From: Tunturiibacter gelidiferens
GTDB lineage: Bacteria; Acidobacteriota; Terriglobia; Terriglobales; Acidobacteriaceae
Assembly: GCF_014201335.1 (NCBI RefSeq)
Contig: NZ_JACHEB010000012.1
Span: forward strand, 62,001-126,000
Direction of reading: 5' to 3'
Length of the DNA: 64,000 nucleotides
The notes below the pieces were generated by a model that did not search any database, had not been told where the DNA came from, and was given only the letters and a program-made list of their open reading frames with translations. Both the position numbers and the translations under genes were made by a program. This document shows positions 54,028 to 63,149 of the stretch, piece after piece (position 1 is the first letter of the stretch; every line of letters starts with the position of its first letter).

Positions 54028-55054
54028 GCCATCAACCAAACGATCTCCGCAGGCCGAGCGGATCGCACAGCTGCCGATCTTGATATTGAATGTGCATAGC
54101 CTCTGTAACTGTCGCTGTGTCATGTGCGACATCTGGAAACGTGAAAGTAAAGAACAGATTCGCCTGGAGAATCTGGAGCGCCACCGTCTTTCGTTGCAAC
54201 GACTCGGAGTCCGACAAATAGTCTTAACCGGAGGCGAACCGCTCCTCCATAACGATCTCGCAGCGCTTTGTACATTTTTCCGCGATCAGAGAATTCGGAT
54301 AACCCTCCTGACCACGGGTCTTCTGTTGTTGAAGCGTGCCTTTGAGATTGCAACCCTTTTCGACGACATCATCATTTCCCTGGACGGTCCCCGAGAGGTT
54401 CACGACGGTATCCGCCGTGTCAATGGAGCTTTCGATCTCATCCACAAGGGCGTCGGCGCGGTTCGCCGATCGAATCCATCCATACCCATAACTTGCCGGA
54501 CCACCGTCCAAAAAGCCAACCATCGTCATCTGCGAGAGACAGTAACTGCAGCCAAGAGTTGGGGCTTGAATTCCATCTCGTTTCTCGCAGCGGATCTAAC
54601 CTCCGAAGCCTTCAATCGTCTTCAGATATGGCCTGCCGAGAAACAAAACCAAATTGGTCTGACCCTCAAAGAGACAATCGATCTTGAAGTTGAAATCGAA
54701 CAGATGATTCAAGAGTTTGAGATCGACCTCAACCGAAGATTCATCGCCGAGTCACCGGCGAAGTTGCGAAGGATCACACGTCGCTTCCGCGAGCATCTCG
54801 GACAATTTTCTCCCGAGGCTCCCCTCTGCAACGCTCCCTGGGTCTCAGCCGTCGTTGAAATCGATGGCGATGTCCGTCCTTGCTTCTTTCACAACTCAAT
54901 AGGAAATATGACTCACTCGACTCTAGAAGACGTAGTCAACGGAGATCGGGCAAGGGAGTTCAGGGCTTCACTCGATGTGGAGACCAACGAAATCTGCAAG
55001 CGATGTGTGTGTTCGTTGAATTACAGTCTGGCAAGGAACACTCCGGTCGCCTAG
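54011..55054 (+). CDS. SPASM/twitch-type radical SAM protein
   Basis: 347 residues from ATG 54011 with AAGGTGG upstream; a longer frame from 53939 is unlikely. Radical SAM motif: Cys32, Cys36 and Cys39 (with an extra Cys34) in SLCNCRCVMCD. VLTGGEPLLHNDL is the SAM-binding GGEPLL motif and DIIISLDGPREVHDGIR the following core. The C-terminus has Cys273, Gly286, Cys291 (CX12GX4C) and Cys329, Cys332, Cys334: SPASM/twitch-like auxiliary cluster ligands. Such enzymes modify peptides, proteins or small molecules. No cobalamin domain. It overlaps the fusion gene by 17 nt and ends the operon. Confidence 0.9.
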   Translation: MPVLHEPSTKRSPQAERIAQLPILILNVHSLCNCRCVMCDIWKRESKEQIRLENLERHRLSLQRLGVRQIVLTGGEPLLHNDLAALCTFFRDQRIRITLLTTGLLLLKRAFEIATLFDDIIISLDGPREVHDGIRRVNGAFDLIHKGVGAVRRSNPSIPITCRTTVQKANHRHLRETVTAAKSWGLNSISFLAADLTSEAFNRLQIWPAEKQNQIGLTLKETIDLEVEIEQMIQEFEIDLNRRFIAESPAKLRRITRRFREHLGQFSPEAPLCNAPWVSAVVEIDGDVRPCFFHNSIGNMTHSTLEDVVNGDRAREFRASLDVETNEICKRCVCSLNYSLARNTPVA

Positions 55055-55134
55055 GTTCTGGTCTGATTCTTTTGAATGCTAATTATTGCACGAACTTCTG
55101 CTGCGTCCAATTAAACGCCCAGCCCCATGACGGG

Positions 55135-58100
55135 CTATTTATTCCTAGCCAGTGCTTCAGTTACTAGAGGATCCTTCTGATCAGCGTCTTTCCACAACTT
55201 CAAAAACCTACGGTAAACCTCGACGCTTGCTGATTGATTACGACTGCTTTTGTAGGCCCGCGCTGCGTCTATCTCCGCCATCGGATAAACATCTCCTTGC
55301 TGCATCGACGCCTCACCCTGGCGAGCCAACAACGACTCAAACTCAAGGCCGGCTAGCGGCGCTTGGCCCAATGCAGCATAAGCCATCCCGCGCAAATATG
55401 TTGCCAATAATGACCGGTCGTATTGTGCGCTCGTGTCTAAACCCGGGAGAGCCTTCTCTGGCTCGTTCATCCCTATCTCAGCCGCAGCCTGCAACTCTGG
55501 GACATAGTTCTGGACGGCCACAGTATTTCGCGGGAAATCCTGTTGAAGCGTAGCGGCAGTCTTCACCGCATACGGCTGATCACCGCAAAGAGCGGCTGCC
55601 ATCCCTGCGACGAACATCGCATTAGGTCCTTTTTGCAAGCCCTTCACCTCCTCAACCATTGAGAGCGCGACAGTGCAATTCTCAGCCAAAGCTTGATCCA
55701 GTGCGCCCTGCGCCAAAAAATATGCTTGCGTGCCCAAAAGTTGTCTATCGTCGCCAGCTCTCGCAGCGGTCTTCCGCCACAGTTCCACTGCAGTGCTCCT
55801 CCTTCCTGTGTTATCTAGAAACAGGACGTAATTGGCCAAATTCGCATACGTTGTCTGCATGCGATCGGCCGACGTTGTGATAGTGAGAGCATTTTCCAAC
55901 TCTGCTACCTGCGTCGTCACCAGATCTTCCCTCCCATTCAGGTGAGCCGCCGTCAAGATGTTGGCATTCCGCGCAACGCCAGTGTGTTGCGCTTGTGAAC
56001 TCAATTCGAGAACACTGCCGTAGCGATTCATCCCTATCAGATCGCGTTCTGCCTCCACGTATGTCTCCGCGTCGAAGGGATTCTCCGCATAGCCTTTTTG
56101 CGCTGCCTGTAGGGCCTCTTGAAATCGCTCCTGCGTTCGCAACGTCAACGCTAGACCTTTTTGCCCGTCAACACTGAGCGGATACCTCATCACATATTCG
56201 TGGATCGTCCGGGTAGCATGTGTCAGGTCTCCACTTGCGTTCATCTCAAAACAAAACTGCGCCAGCAGCTTCACCGCGTCACTAGCGCGAGCAGCCGCTT
56301 CCCGAGCCATTCCAGCTGCATTTGCCGATGAAACTTCGGCCTTCTCTTCGCGATAGAGCCACGCCAACCTCATCTGTGCTTGGACAAACTTAGGATCAAA
56401 GCCGACGGCTTCTCGATACGACTTCAATGCATCAACGATCCGACCATTTCGCTCAGCCGTTGCACCTGAGGAATATGCATGTAACGCTTCCAGATTCGCC
56501 GAAGCATCATCGCCAAATGAAACACTTTTTTGGACGTCGGCTTTACTATCCACACTGATCTCTTTTCGCACCGCCACGGCCAGTTGACCGATCGCCGCCG
56601 GAATCTCTTCCCTCCTCGCAGCAATCACATCAAGACTCGCCACTTTGTCGTTCGAGTCTGCTCTCAGAACATCCACACTAATCGTGTAGGGTGCCTCCGA
56701 TCCAGTGATCTCTCCATACAAATAGACCCTCGCGCCAACTTTCTGCGCGACACTCTGCACAGGTGCCGTCATCACCACATCGCTGCTCTCTGTCTCGAGC
56801 TGACGCGACCCCGCATGATATGCGTCACCACCACGCACATTCAAACTCTTTGACTGATGCAGTGCAATCTCGAGACCCTGCATCACCGTTCCGTCCAGCG
56901 TTTGATCGCCGGTCTTGTTCTGGATAACAGTCAGCAGCAAACGATCACTCGGTTTTAGCACCATCGGTCGCAAGAGACTTCTACCCATCAGCAGAAAGGC
57001 ACCCGCCACCACGCCAAGAACTACGACCACTATGACTGCCATCCGCACACGCGTTTTTTTCGCCTGCTCCGCCACCAACTCTGCGAAGAATTCGTCCTCG
57101 GAACGCGACCACTCCGGTAGCGCTTTCTCGACGACGTCCTCAGTGCCGTCTTCAAAGCTCGTTAGTACGGCGGAAGGCTGTAGCGGAACCGATTCTCCGT
57201 ATCGCAAACTCGGCGCCGCCGACGCAACATGATCAAACTCCTCGTCGACAGCGTCCTTCGAAGAGTCGCCTCGCGTCGAAACACTGTACGTCGAACGAAG
57301 CTGCAACTGATACTCATTTTCATCTGCCGGAGCTTCAGCTTGTATCGAACGCGCGCCCTCTATAGCGCCCGCATAATCTTTTCCAGGACCGGCAGCCGTA
57401 CGGACCAGTTTGTTGTTATCGCTTGAAGACTTTGTTCGCGGCGACGCCGGTTTACCGCCATGGCCCGACTCGGACCTGCGTTTCGGCCCCTTATGCGGAG
57501 CCACCGGGTCATAAGCACGAACAAGCGGAACGGCCGACATCGGCCCCTTGTGCAGCCATCCGCCTCGACCTAATTTGCCGCCGGCCTTAGTCAGGGCCTC
57601 CTGCAACTCCTTCGTCGTTTGAAATCGGTCTGTCCGATCCTTGGCCATCAGTTTAAAGATGACGCGCTCAAGTTCACGAGGAATCGATTCGTTCCAGGTG
57701 CGCACCGAATCCGGCGTGTGACTGAGAAGTTGAACAAACATCAGCGCACTCGTCGTTCCCTCAAATGGAACTCGCCGAGTCGCCATCTCGTACAATACGA
57801 CACCCAGTGAAAACAAGTCCGAGCGTGCGTCCAGCGACTCGCCCCGTGCCTGTTCCGGTGACATGTACGCCACCGTTCCCACCGTCGCCCCGGAAAGCGT
57901 CATATCCAGCGTCCGCGACTCCCACCCCCCACGTTCTTCAAGCCCGATCTTCGCCAAGCCAAAATCCAGCACCTTCGCCTGGCTCTTTCCATTCGGCATC
58001 TTTACCAGAAAGATATTTGCCGGCTTAATATCTCTGTGCACGATGCCCTTGGTGTTCGCAGCCGCCAGCGCGTCGGAGATCTCCAACGCATAGCGGACAA

Positions 58101-58428
58101 TCTCGTCCGGCGAAAGCGCGCCCCGCTCAATTCGGGACTTCACTGTCTCGCCCTCGAGCAACTCCATCACCAGGTAAGGCGTGCCATCCTGAGCGCCGAT
58201 ATCGAAGACCGTACAAATATTCGGGTGATTTAACGCAGATGCGGCCCGCGCCTCCTGCAGAAAGCGCTCTCGCATCCCGGGCATCTTGTAGCTCTCATGC
58301 AGTAGCTTCACAGCAACCTGGCGATGCAGCCGCTCATCCCACGCACGAAAGACGAGGCCCATACCGCCGCTGCCCAGCCTGCCCAGGATCTCGTACGGAC
58401 CGAACCTCTGGCCACTCTCTGGAATCAT
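55135..58428 (-). CDS. Membrane Ser/Thr protein kinase with TPR-like tail
   Basis: 1097 residues from ATG 58428 (AGGGGC upstream; a TTG at 58467 is possible). Hanks-type kinase domain: GRLGSGGMGLVFRA, the VAVKLL lysine, HRDIKPANIFL and DFGLAKI. A basic linker with low-complexity sequence follows, then a single membrane helix about residues 470-490 (MAVIVVVVLGVVAGAFLLMG). The extracytoplasmic part begins with a TolB/FlgO-like stretch (LLLTVIQNKTGDQTLDGTVMQGL) and continues as helical TPR-like repeats. The architecture is common in Acidobacteriota. It is convergent with the radical SAM operon over 80 nt; no functional link is evident. Confidence 0.9.
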   Translation of the reverse strand: MIPESGQRFGPYEILGRLGSGGMGLVFRAWDERLHRQVAVKLLHESYKMPGMRERFLQEARAASALNHPNICTVFDIGAQDGTPYLVMELLEGETVKSRIERGALSPDEIVRYALEISDALAAANTKGIVHRDIKPANIFLVKMPNGKSQAKVLDFGLAKIGLEERGGWESRTLDMTLSGATVGTVAYMSPEQARGESLDARSDLFSLGVVLYEMATRRVPFEGTTSALMFVQLLSHTPDSVRTWNESIPRELERVIFKLMAKDRTDRFQTTKELQEALTKAGGKLGRGGWLHKGPMSAVPLVRAYDPVAPHKGPKRRSESGHGGKPASPRTKSSSDNNKLVRTAAGPGKDYAGAIEGARSIQAEAPADENEYQLQLRSTYSVSTRGDSSKDAVDEEFDHVASAAPSLRYGESVPLQPSAVLTSFEDGTEDVVEKALPEWSRSEDEFFAELVAEQAKKTRVRMAVIVVVVLGVVAGAFLLMGRSLLRPMVLKPSDRLLLTVIQNKTGDQTLDGTVMQGLEIALHQSKSLNVRGGDAYHAGSRQLETESSDVVMTAPVQSVAQKVGARVYLYGEITGSEAPYTISVDVLRADSNDKVASLDVIAARREEIPAAIGQLAVAVRKEISVDSKADVQKSVSFGDDASANLEALHAYSSGATAERNGRIVDALKSYREAVGFDPKFVQAQMRLAWLYREEKAEVSSANAAGMAREAAARASDAVKLLAQFCFEMNASGDLTHATRTIHEYVMRYPLSVDGQKGLALTLRTQERFQEALQAAQKGYAENPFDAETYVEAERDLIGMNRYGSVLELSSQAQHTGVARNANILTAAHLNGREDLVTTQVAELENALTITTSADRMQTTYANLANYVLFLDNTGRRSTAVELWRKTAARAGDDRQLLGTQAYFLAQGALDQALAENCTVALSMVEEVKGLQKGPNAMFVAGMAAALCGDQPYAVKTAATLQQDFPRNTVAVQNYVPELQAAAEIGMNEPEKALPGLDTSAQYDRSLLATYLRGMAYAALGQAPLAGLEFESLLARQGEASMQQGDVYPMAEIDAARAYKSSRNQSASVEVYRRFLKLWKDADQKDPLVTEALARNK

Positions 58429-58757
58429 GCCCCTGGTCTGCCTTTTATTTTTTTCAGCGTCGATCAAATCTCACGAGATTCGCGCAGCGGTCATTTCACA
58501 ACAGATATCGAGCTCTTAACACCTTGTGCGACTTGATCATACTGACCGTCGGTGGAAGCTCTCAGTTCTACTTCGAAAGGGTTCCATACTCTATAACCCA
58601 CATTCACAGAGGGTTTGCGATCGTGAGTAAATCCTGCATTCGACATTTCCATATGCGCGAGAACAGTACTAATCATTGCTTTCAACTCTGGCATACCCCA
58701 CTCCGGGGATACATCCCCCAAGCGTGGCATCCCCCTTTGCTTGTTCTCTGAGTGTGT

Positions 58758-58786
58758 CGAATCGGAACCTCGATTCGCCTTATAAT
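58758..58786 (+). promoter_or_regulatory. Inverted repeat and TATAAT box before the HAD gene
   Basis: CGAATCG (58758-58764) and CGATTCG (58771-58777) flank a 6-nt spacer, directly followed by TATAAT at 58781-58786, only 6 nt before the GTG start of the HAD gene. The remaining divergent gap from the kinase start (58429-58757) is C-rich around 58690-58735 and shows no gene. Confidence 0.4.
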
Positions 58787-58792
58787 CAGCCT

Positions 58793-59515
58793 GTGAACTC
58801 CCCCAATCAGGTCACTCGCCGCCCCGCCAACCAGACCCTCCTCGTCGACGCCGACGACACTCTCTGGGAGAACAACATCTACTTCGAACGTGCGATTACC
58901 AGTTTCGTCTCCTACCTCGATCATCGCGTCCACACAGCCGAAGAGGTGCGAAGCCATCTCAATCAAGTCGAGCACGACACCATCCGTACCCACGGCTACG
59001 GACTTCACAGCTTCCGCCAATCATTGATCGCCTGCTTCGAGCAGCTCACCGACACCCCGATGACGGATGAGAAACACCGCCGCATCGAAAGCTTCGCCCA
59101 ATCCATCGCCGAGCAGGAGATCGAGCTCCTACCCAACGTGGCACCCACCCTCAGCGAACTTGCCACCCGCCATCGTCTCATCCTGGTCACCAAGGGAGAT
59201 CAGACCGAACAGACCGACAAACTGCATCGTTCCGGCCTCGCCGCCCACTTCACTGCAGTCGAGGTGCTCCCTGAAAAACATCATCAGGCCTATCTCTCGC
59301 TAGCCTCTCAGCACGGCTGCGACGCCTGCAATACCTGGATGATCGGCAATAGTCCACGCTCGGACGTCAATCCCGCTCTCTCAGCCGGCCTGAACGCCAT
59401 CTTCATCCCCCACGACTTCACCTGGGTCCTCGAACACGAAGTCGTCAACCAGCCCCCCGCTGGCCAACAACTCATCGAGCTGGCAAGCTTCGCCGATCTC
59501 ACCCGACACTTTTAG
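58793..59515 (+). CDS. HAD-superfamily hydrolase
   Basis: 240 residues from GTG 58793. The catalytic motif I L-V-D-A-D-D-T-L-W has nucleophile Asp19 and acid/base Asp21. ILVTKGD is motif II, LPEKHH carries the motif III lysine, and MIGNSPRSDVNPALSAG is motif IV with metal-binding Asp. The helical cap (residues about 30-105) classifies it with small-molecule phosphatases and dehalogenase-like enzymes; substrate unknown. Codons upstream in frame (from 58676) are not protein-like. TATAAT lies so close to the start that the mRNA may have almost no leader. Confidence 0.85.
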   Translation: MNSPNQVTRRPANQTLLVDADDTLWENNIYFERAITSFVSYLDHRVHTAEEVRSHLNQVEHDTIRTHGYGLHSFRQSLIACFEQLTDTPMTDEKHRRIESFAQSIAEQEIELLPNVAPTLSELATRHRLILVTKGDQTEQTDKLHRSGLAAHFTAVEVLPEKHHQAYLSLASQHGCDACNTWMIGNSPRSDVNPALSAGLNAIFIPHDFTWVLEHEVVNQPPAGQQLIELASFADLTRHF

Positions 59516-59608
59516 CGGCCCCTCTCCACTCTCCAACTGTAATGATTTCGCCCTTCGTCCGTCCTCTACTTTGTTCGGATCCTAAAGCCGGACACAAGGA
59601 GAGTTTTT

Positions 59609-59707
59609 ATGACCACGAAAAACTGTGAATGCTCTTGCTGGCCCATCTGCACATGCGCCGAATGCTCGTGTTGCGACGCTGACTGTACTTGCAATGCATC
59701 CAAATAA
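59609..59707 (+). CDS. 32-residue cysteine-rich peptide (metallothionein-like)
   Basis: MTTKNCECSC... encodes 32 residues with ten cysteines at 6, 8, 10, 14, 16, 19, 21, 22, 26 and 28, mostly as C-x-C pairs, ending NASK. AAGGAG lies 8 nt before the ATG, so it is very likely translated. The density and spacing resemble metallothioneins that bind Zn, Cu or Cd, though I recognise no named family. Its end overlaps the likely start of the sigma factor gene, whose product also ends in a Cys-rich tail. The peptide may buffer or sense metal for the sigma factor; that is inference. Confidence 0.75.
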   Translation: MTTKNCECSCWPICTCAECSCCDADCTCNASK

Positions 59708-60308
59708 CGAACAGGAGCGGTGTGGAGACGATCTCGCACCGCTTCCTACCTCTCGAAACATGTCCACGACCGTCCTCACCGGGCTTTTGCAGCAGCGGGA
59801 GCACTTTCTTCGCTTCCTGCGCAGACGAGTTGACTCCACTGCGACTGCGGAAGATATTCTGCAAAGCGCTTATCTCCGCGCCATGGAACAGACCTCAAAT
59901 CTCCGGCGGGATGAGTCAGCGATCGCTTGGTTTTACAGCACCCTTCGCAATAGTGTCATCGACTACTATCGCCATCGAGCTGCCGAAGATCGTGCGCTGG
60001 AACGATGGGCTGAAGATCTAAACCGCGAAGCGGGGGAAGACGCGCGCACTCGTGAAATTGTCTGCGCGTGTATCGACGACGTCCTCCACACACTGAAACC
60101 GACGTACGCTGAGATACTTCGTGACGTAGACCTTGCAGAAGGCAGCCTGCAGGCCTTCGCACTCAAAGCCGGAATCACGCAAAGCAACGCCACTGTTCGC
60201 GTTCATCGTGCACGTCAAGCCCTCAAGAAGCAGCTCACTCTCGTCTGCGGCACCTGCTCGAAGCACGGTTGTCTCGACTGCCGCTGCGTCGAAACAAAGC
60301 TATCCTGA
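59694..60308 (+). CDS. ECF-like sigma factor with Cys-rich C-terminus
   Basis: About 204 residues from ATG 59694, which overlaps the Cys-rich peptide gene by 14 nt; ATG 59760 and ATG 59625 are alternatives. Region 2: LLQQREHFLRFLRRRVDSTATAEDILQSAYLRAM and IAWFYSTLRNSVIDYYRH. Region 4: LKPTYAEILRDVDLAEGSLQAFALKAGITQSNATVRVHRARQALK. The last 30 residues add CGTCSKHGCLDCRC, a possible metal site. It directs RNA polymerase to an unknown regulon. No anti-sigma gene is visible next to it, so the tail or the peptide may replace it. Confidence 0.85.
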   Translation: MHPNNEQERCGDDLAPLPTSRNMSTTVLTGLLQQREHFLRFLRRRVDSTATAEDILQSAYLRAMEQTSNLRRDESAIAWFYSTLRNSVIDYYRHRAAEDRALERWAEDLNREAGEDARTREIVCACIDDVLHTLKPTYAEILRDVDLAEGSLQAFALKAGITQSNATVRVHRARQALKKQLTLVCGTCSKHGCLDCRCVETKLS

Positions 60309-60463
60309 ACGCCGTGGCCGAAGACCGAAGACTGCTCCTTGCGTTCTTCCGGTGCGCCAGTGCCGTAAAACAATAAAATCCCCCACGTTAACACTCCATA
60401 AACCTCCCACAAAACTTCCCTGTACCATCTAAGAGGACTAAAAGAGAAGAAGTGAGAGGTGTA

Positions 60464-62896
60464 ATGAGCGAAGGTCGTTGGGTTTTATTGATTGCGAGTG
60501 AAGTTGGCGGTACGGATTCCGTTTCAGATCGCGCCATGGAGCGCCTCGTCGAGGCAATCCGTCTCGAAGGCTACGAGGTCGTCCGCACCTCGACTCCAGA
60601 AGATGGTCTGTCTTTGGTCACATCCGATCCGTCCTACAGCGCCATCCTGTTGGACTGGGACCTCGAAGGCGAGAACCAGTTTGCTGAAGGAGCCGCACTG
60701 GCCATCCTCCGCGCCGTTCGTCGCCGCAACAAAAAAATCCCCATCTTTCTCATCGCCGACCGTACTCTGGTCAGCGAACTTCCTCTCGAAGTGGTCAAAC
60801 AGGTCCACGAGTACATCCATCTCTTCGGCGACACCCCCGCCTTCATCGCCAACCGCGTCGACTTCGCCGTTGAGCGCTACCACGAGCAACTCCTCCCGCC
60901 CTACTTTCGCGAGCTGAAGAAGTACAACGACCAGGGCGCCTACTCTTGGGACGCGCCCGGCCACATGGGCGGCGTGGCCTATCTCAAGCATCCCGTCGGC
61001 ATGGAGTTTCACAAGTTCTTCGGCGAAAACATTATGCGCTCGGACCTCGGCATCTCTACCGCGCCGCTGGGCTCCTGGCTCGATCATCTCGGCCCCCCAG
61101 GCGAATCCGAACGCAACGCCGCCCGCATCTTCGGCGCTGACTGGACCTTCTACGTCCTCGGTGGCTCCAGCACCTCTAACCAGATCGTCGGCCACGGCGT
61201 CATCGCGCAGGACGACATCGTCGTAGCCGACGCCAACTGCCACAAGTCCATCTGCCACTCCCTCACCGTCACCGGCGCACGCCCCGTCTATATGAAGCCC
61301 ACGCGCAATGGCTACGGCATGATCGGACTCGTACCACTCAAGCGATTCAGTCCCGAGTTCATCCGCGGCATCATAGATAAGAGCCCCCTTACCACCGGCG
61401 TCGCCAACCAGAACCCCACCTACGCCGTCGTCACCAACTCCACCTACGACGGCCTCTGTTACGACGTCAATAAAGTCGTCTCCGAGCTCTCGAAATCCGT
61501 CCCCCGCATCCACTTCGACGAGGCTTGGTACGCCTACGCCAAGTTCCACGAGATCTACCAGGGCCGCTTCGCGATGGGCGTACCGGACGACATGCCCGAT
61601 CGCCCCACCATCTTCGCCGTGCAGTCCACCCACAAGATGCTGGCCGCCTTCTCCATGGGTTCCATGATCCACGTCAAGCTAAGCCCCCGCGCCAATCTCG
61701 ACTTCGATCAGTTCAACGAGTCCTTCATGATGCACGGCACCACCTCGCCGTTCTACCCTTTGATCGCCTCACTCGACGTAGCCGCCGCAATGATGGACGA
61801 GCCCGCCGGCCCCACCCTGATGAGTGAGACCCTGCAGGATGCCATCAGCTTCCGCAAGGCCATGTCCTCGATCGGTCACCGTCTCCGCGCAGCCGAGCAA
61901 GGCTGGTTCTTCCGGCTATATCAGCCCGAGTACGTCTTCGATCCCCTCGACGGACAGACCTATCTCCTCGAAGAAGCCGCAGACGGACTCCTCACCAACC
62001 GCTCCAGCGCCTGGACCCTCAAAGTCGGCGAAGAGTGGCATGGCTATCAGGACGAGGACATCGCCGACGACTACTGCATGCTCGACCCCACCAAAGTCAC
62101 CATCCTCACCCCTGGAGTCAACGCCCAGGGTGTCGTCAGCGACTGGGGAATCCCCGCAGCCATCATCACCGAATTCCTCGACGGCCGCCGCGTCGAGATC
62201 GCCCGTACTGGCGACTACACCGTTCTTGTCCTCTTCTCCGTTGGCACCTCCAAAGGCAAGTGGGGCGCCCTGCTTGAAAACCTCTTCGAGTTCAAACGTC
62301 TCTACGACTCAGAAGCCTCGCTCGAAGAAGCGTTGCCTGAGCTCGTCACCCGCTATCCCCACCGCTATCGCAACGTTTCCCTCAAAGAGCTCTCCGACGA
62401 GATGCACGCCGCGATGATTCAGCTCAACCTCTCAGGCCTCGTCAATGACGCCTGCGACGAAGACTTCGACCCCATCCTGACTCCTGCACAGACTTACCAG
62501 AAGCTCCTTCGCCATGAAACGGAAAAAATTCGCTTCTCCGAGATGGCCGGCCGAATCGCCGCTGTCATGCTCGTTCCCTACCCTCCAGGCATTCCAATGT
62601 CGATGCCCGGCGAGCGCCTCGGCGGCTCTGAAAGCCCTGTCATCAAGCTCATTCTGGCAATGGAGGAGTTCGGCAAGCGCTTCCCCGGCTTCGAGCGCGA
62701 AGTTCACGGCATAGAGTCCGACGCCGAAGGAAACTACTGGATGCGCGCCGTGATCGAAACTCCCGGCAAGAAAAAAAACGGTAATGGCCACGGAAAACAA
62801 CGCCCGCCAAACGCCGCACCGCCGGTCAAAAAGAGGAAACGTACACCTGCTACCTCCGTGATCGTCCCGGGAAGCGGGTTAGGGTCCGAAAGGTAA
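60464..62896 (+). CDS. Orn/Lys/Arg decarboxylase (fold type I PLP)
   Basis: About 810 residues from ATG 60464, preceded by GAGAGG; GTG 60452 is an alternative. An N-terminal receiver-like wing domain (residues about 5-130) precedes the PLP core: SWDAPGHMGG, LGGSSTSNQIVGHGV, HFDEAWYAYAKF and STHKMLAAF with the Schiff-base lysine, then a C-terminal domain with LVPYPPGIPMSMPGE. The product is a diamine (putrescine, cadaverine or agmatine). It is longer than typical (about 715-755) owing to a Lys/Pro-rich tail of about 45 residues (GKKKNGNGHGK, then KKRKRTP) that may bind nucleic acid or membrane. Confidence 0.93.
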   Translation: MSEGRWVLLIASEVGGTDSVSDRAMERLVEAIRLEGYEVVRTSTPEDGLSLVTSDPSYSAILLDWDLEGENQFAEGAALAILRAVRRRNKKIPIFLIADRTLVSELPLEVVKQVHEYIHLFGDTPAFIANRVDFAVERYHEQLLPPYFRELKKYNDQGAYSWDAPGHMGGVAYLKHPVGMEFHKFFGENIMRSDLGISTAPLGSWLDHLGPPGESERNAARIFGADWTFYVLGGSSTSNQIVGHGVIAQDDIVVADANCHKSICHSLTVTGARPVYMKPTRNGYGMIGLVPLKRFSPEFIRGIIDKSPLTTGVANQNPTYAVVTNSTYDGLCYDVNKVVSELSKSVPRIHFDEAWYAYAKFHEIYQGRFAMGVPDDMPDRPTIFAVQSTHKMLAAFSMGSMIHVKLSPRANLDFDQFNESFMMHGTTSPFYPLIASLDVAAAMMDEPAGPTLMSETLQDAISFRKAMSSIGHRLRAAEQGWFFRLYQPEYVFDPLDGQTYLLEEAADGLLTNRSSAWTLKVGEEWHGYQDEDIADDYCMLDPTKVTILTPGVNAQGVVSDWGIPAAIITEFLDGRRVEIARTGDYTVLVLFSVGTSKGKWGALLENLFEFKRLYDSEASLEEALPELVTRYPHRYRNVSLKELSDEMHAAMIQLNLSGLVNDACDEDFDPILTPAQTYQKLLRHETEKIRFSEMAGRIAAVMLVPYPPGIPMSMPGERLGGSESPVIKLILAMEEFGKRFPGFEREVHGIESDAEGNYWMRAVIETPGKKKNGNGHGKQRPPNAAPPVKKRKRTPATSVIVPGSGLGSER

Positions 62897-63149
62897 ATTG
62901 CATAAACCACGCCTCTTCCGACAAGTCAAATGACCTTTTTTGTTGACATAGGAGGCCGTTCCCTTTAACTTCCTCCATAGTCGATGGCGGTTGATTTCCG
63001 TATTACCGTTGCCGTACTCTTCCTCCCGTTGCATCACGGCCTGGTACTTTCGATAAGTTTCACCGGTTAAGACTGGTCAGTCCTATGTGCATCGAACCAG
63101 CTACGACGATCGGCCAATATTCCAGAAAGCAACCAAGAAAGGTTCCACA

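Noticed and set aside
55076-55114. 12-codon ATG frame after the SPASM radical SAM gene as precursor peptide
   Set aside because: No ribosome binding site, no sequence feature of a modified peptide; it lies in the convergent gap before the kinase stop.
60524-61672. 382-residue minus-strand frame inside the decarboxylase gene
   Set aside because: Antisense shadow of a high-GC3 gene with low-complexity Gly/Val/Asp sequence.
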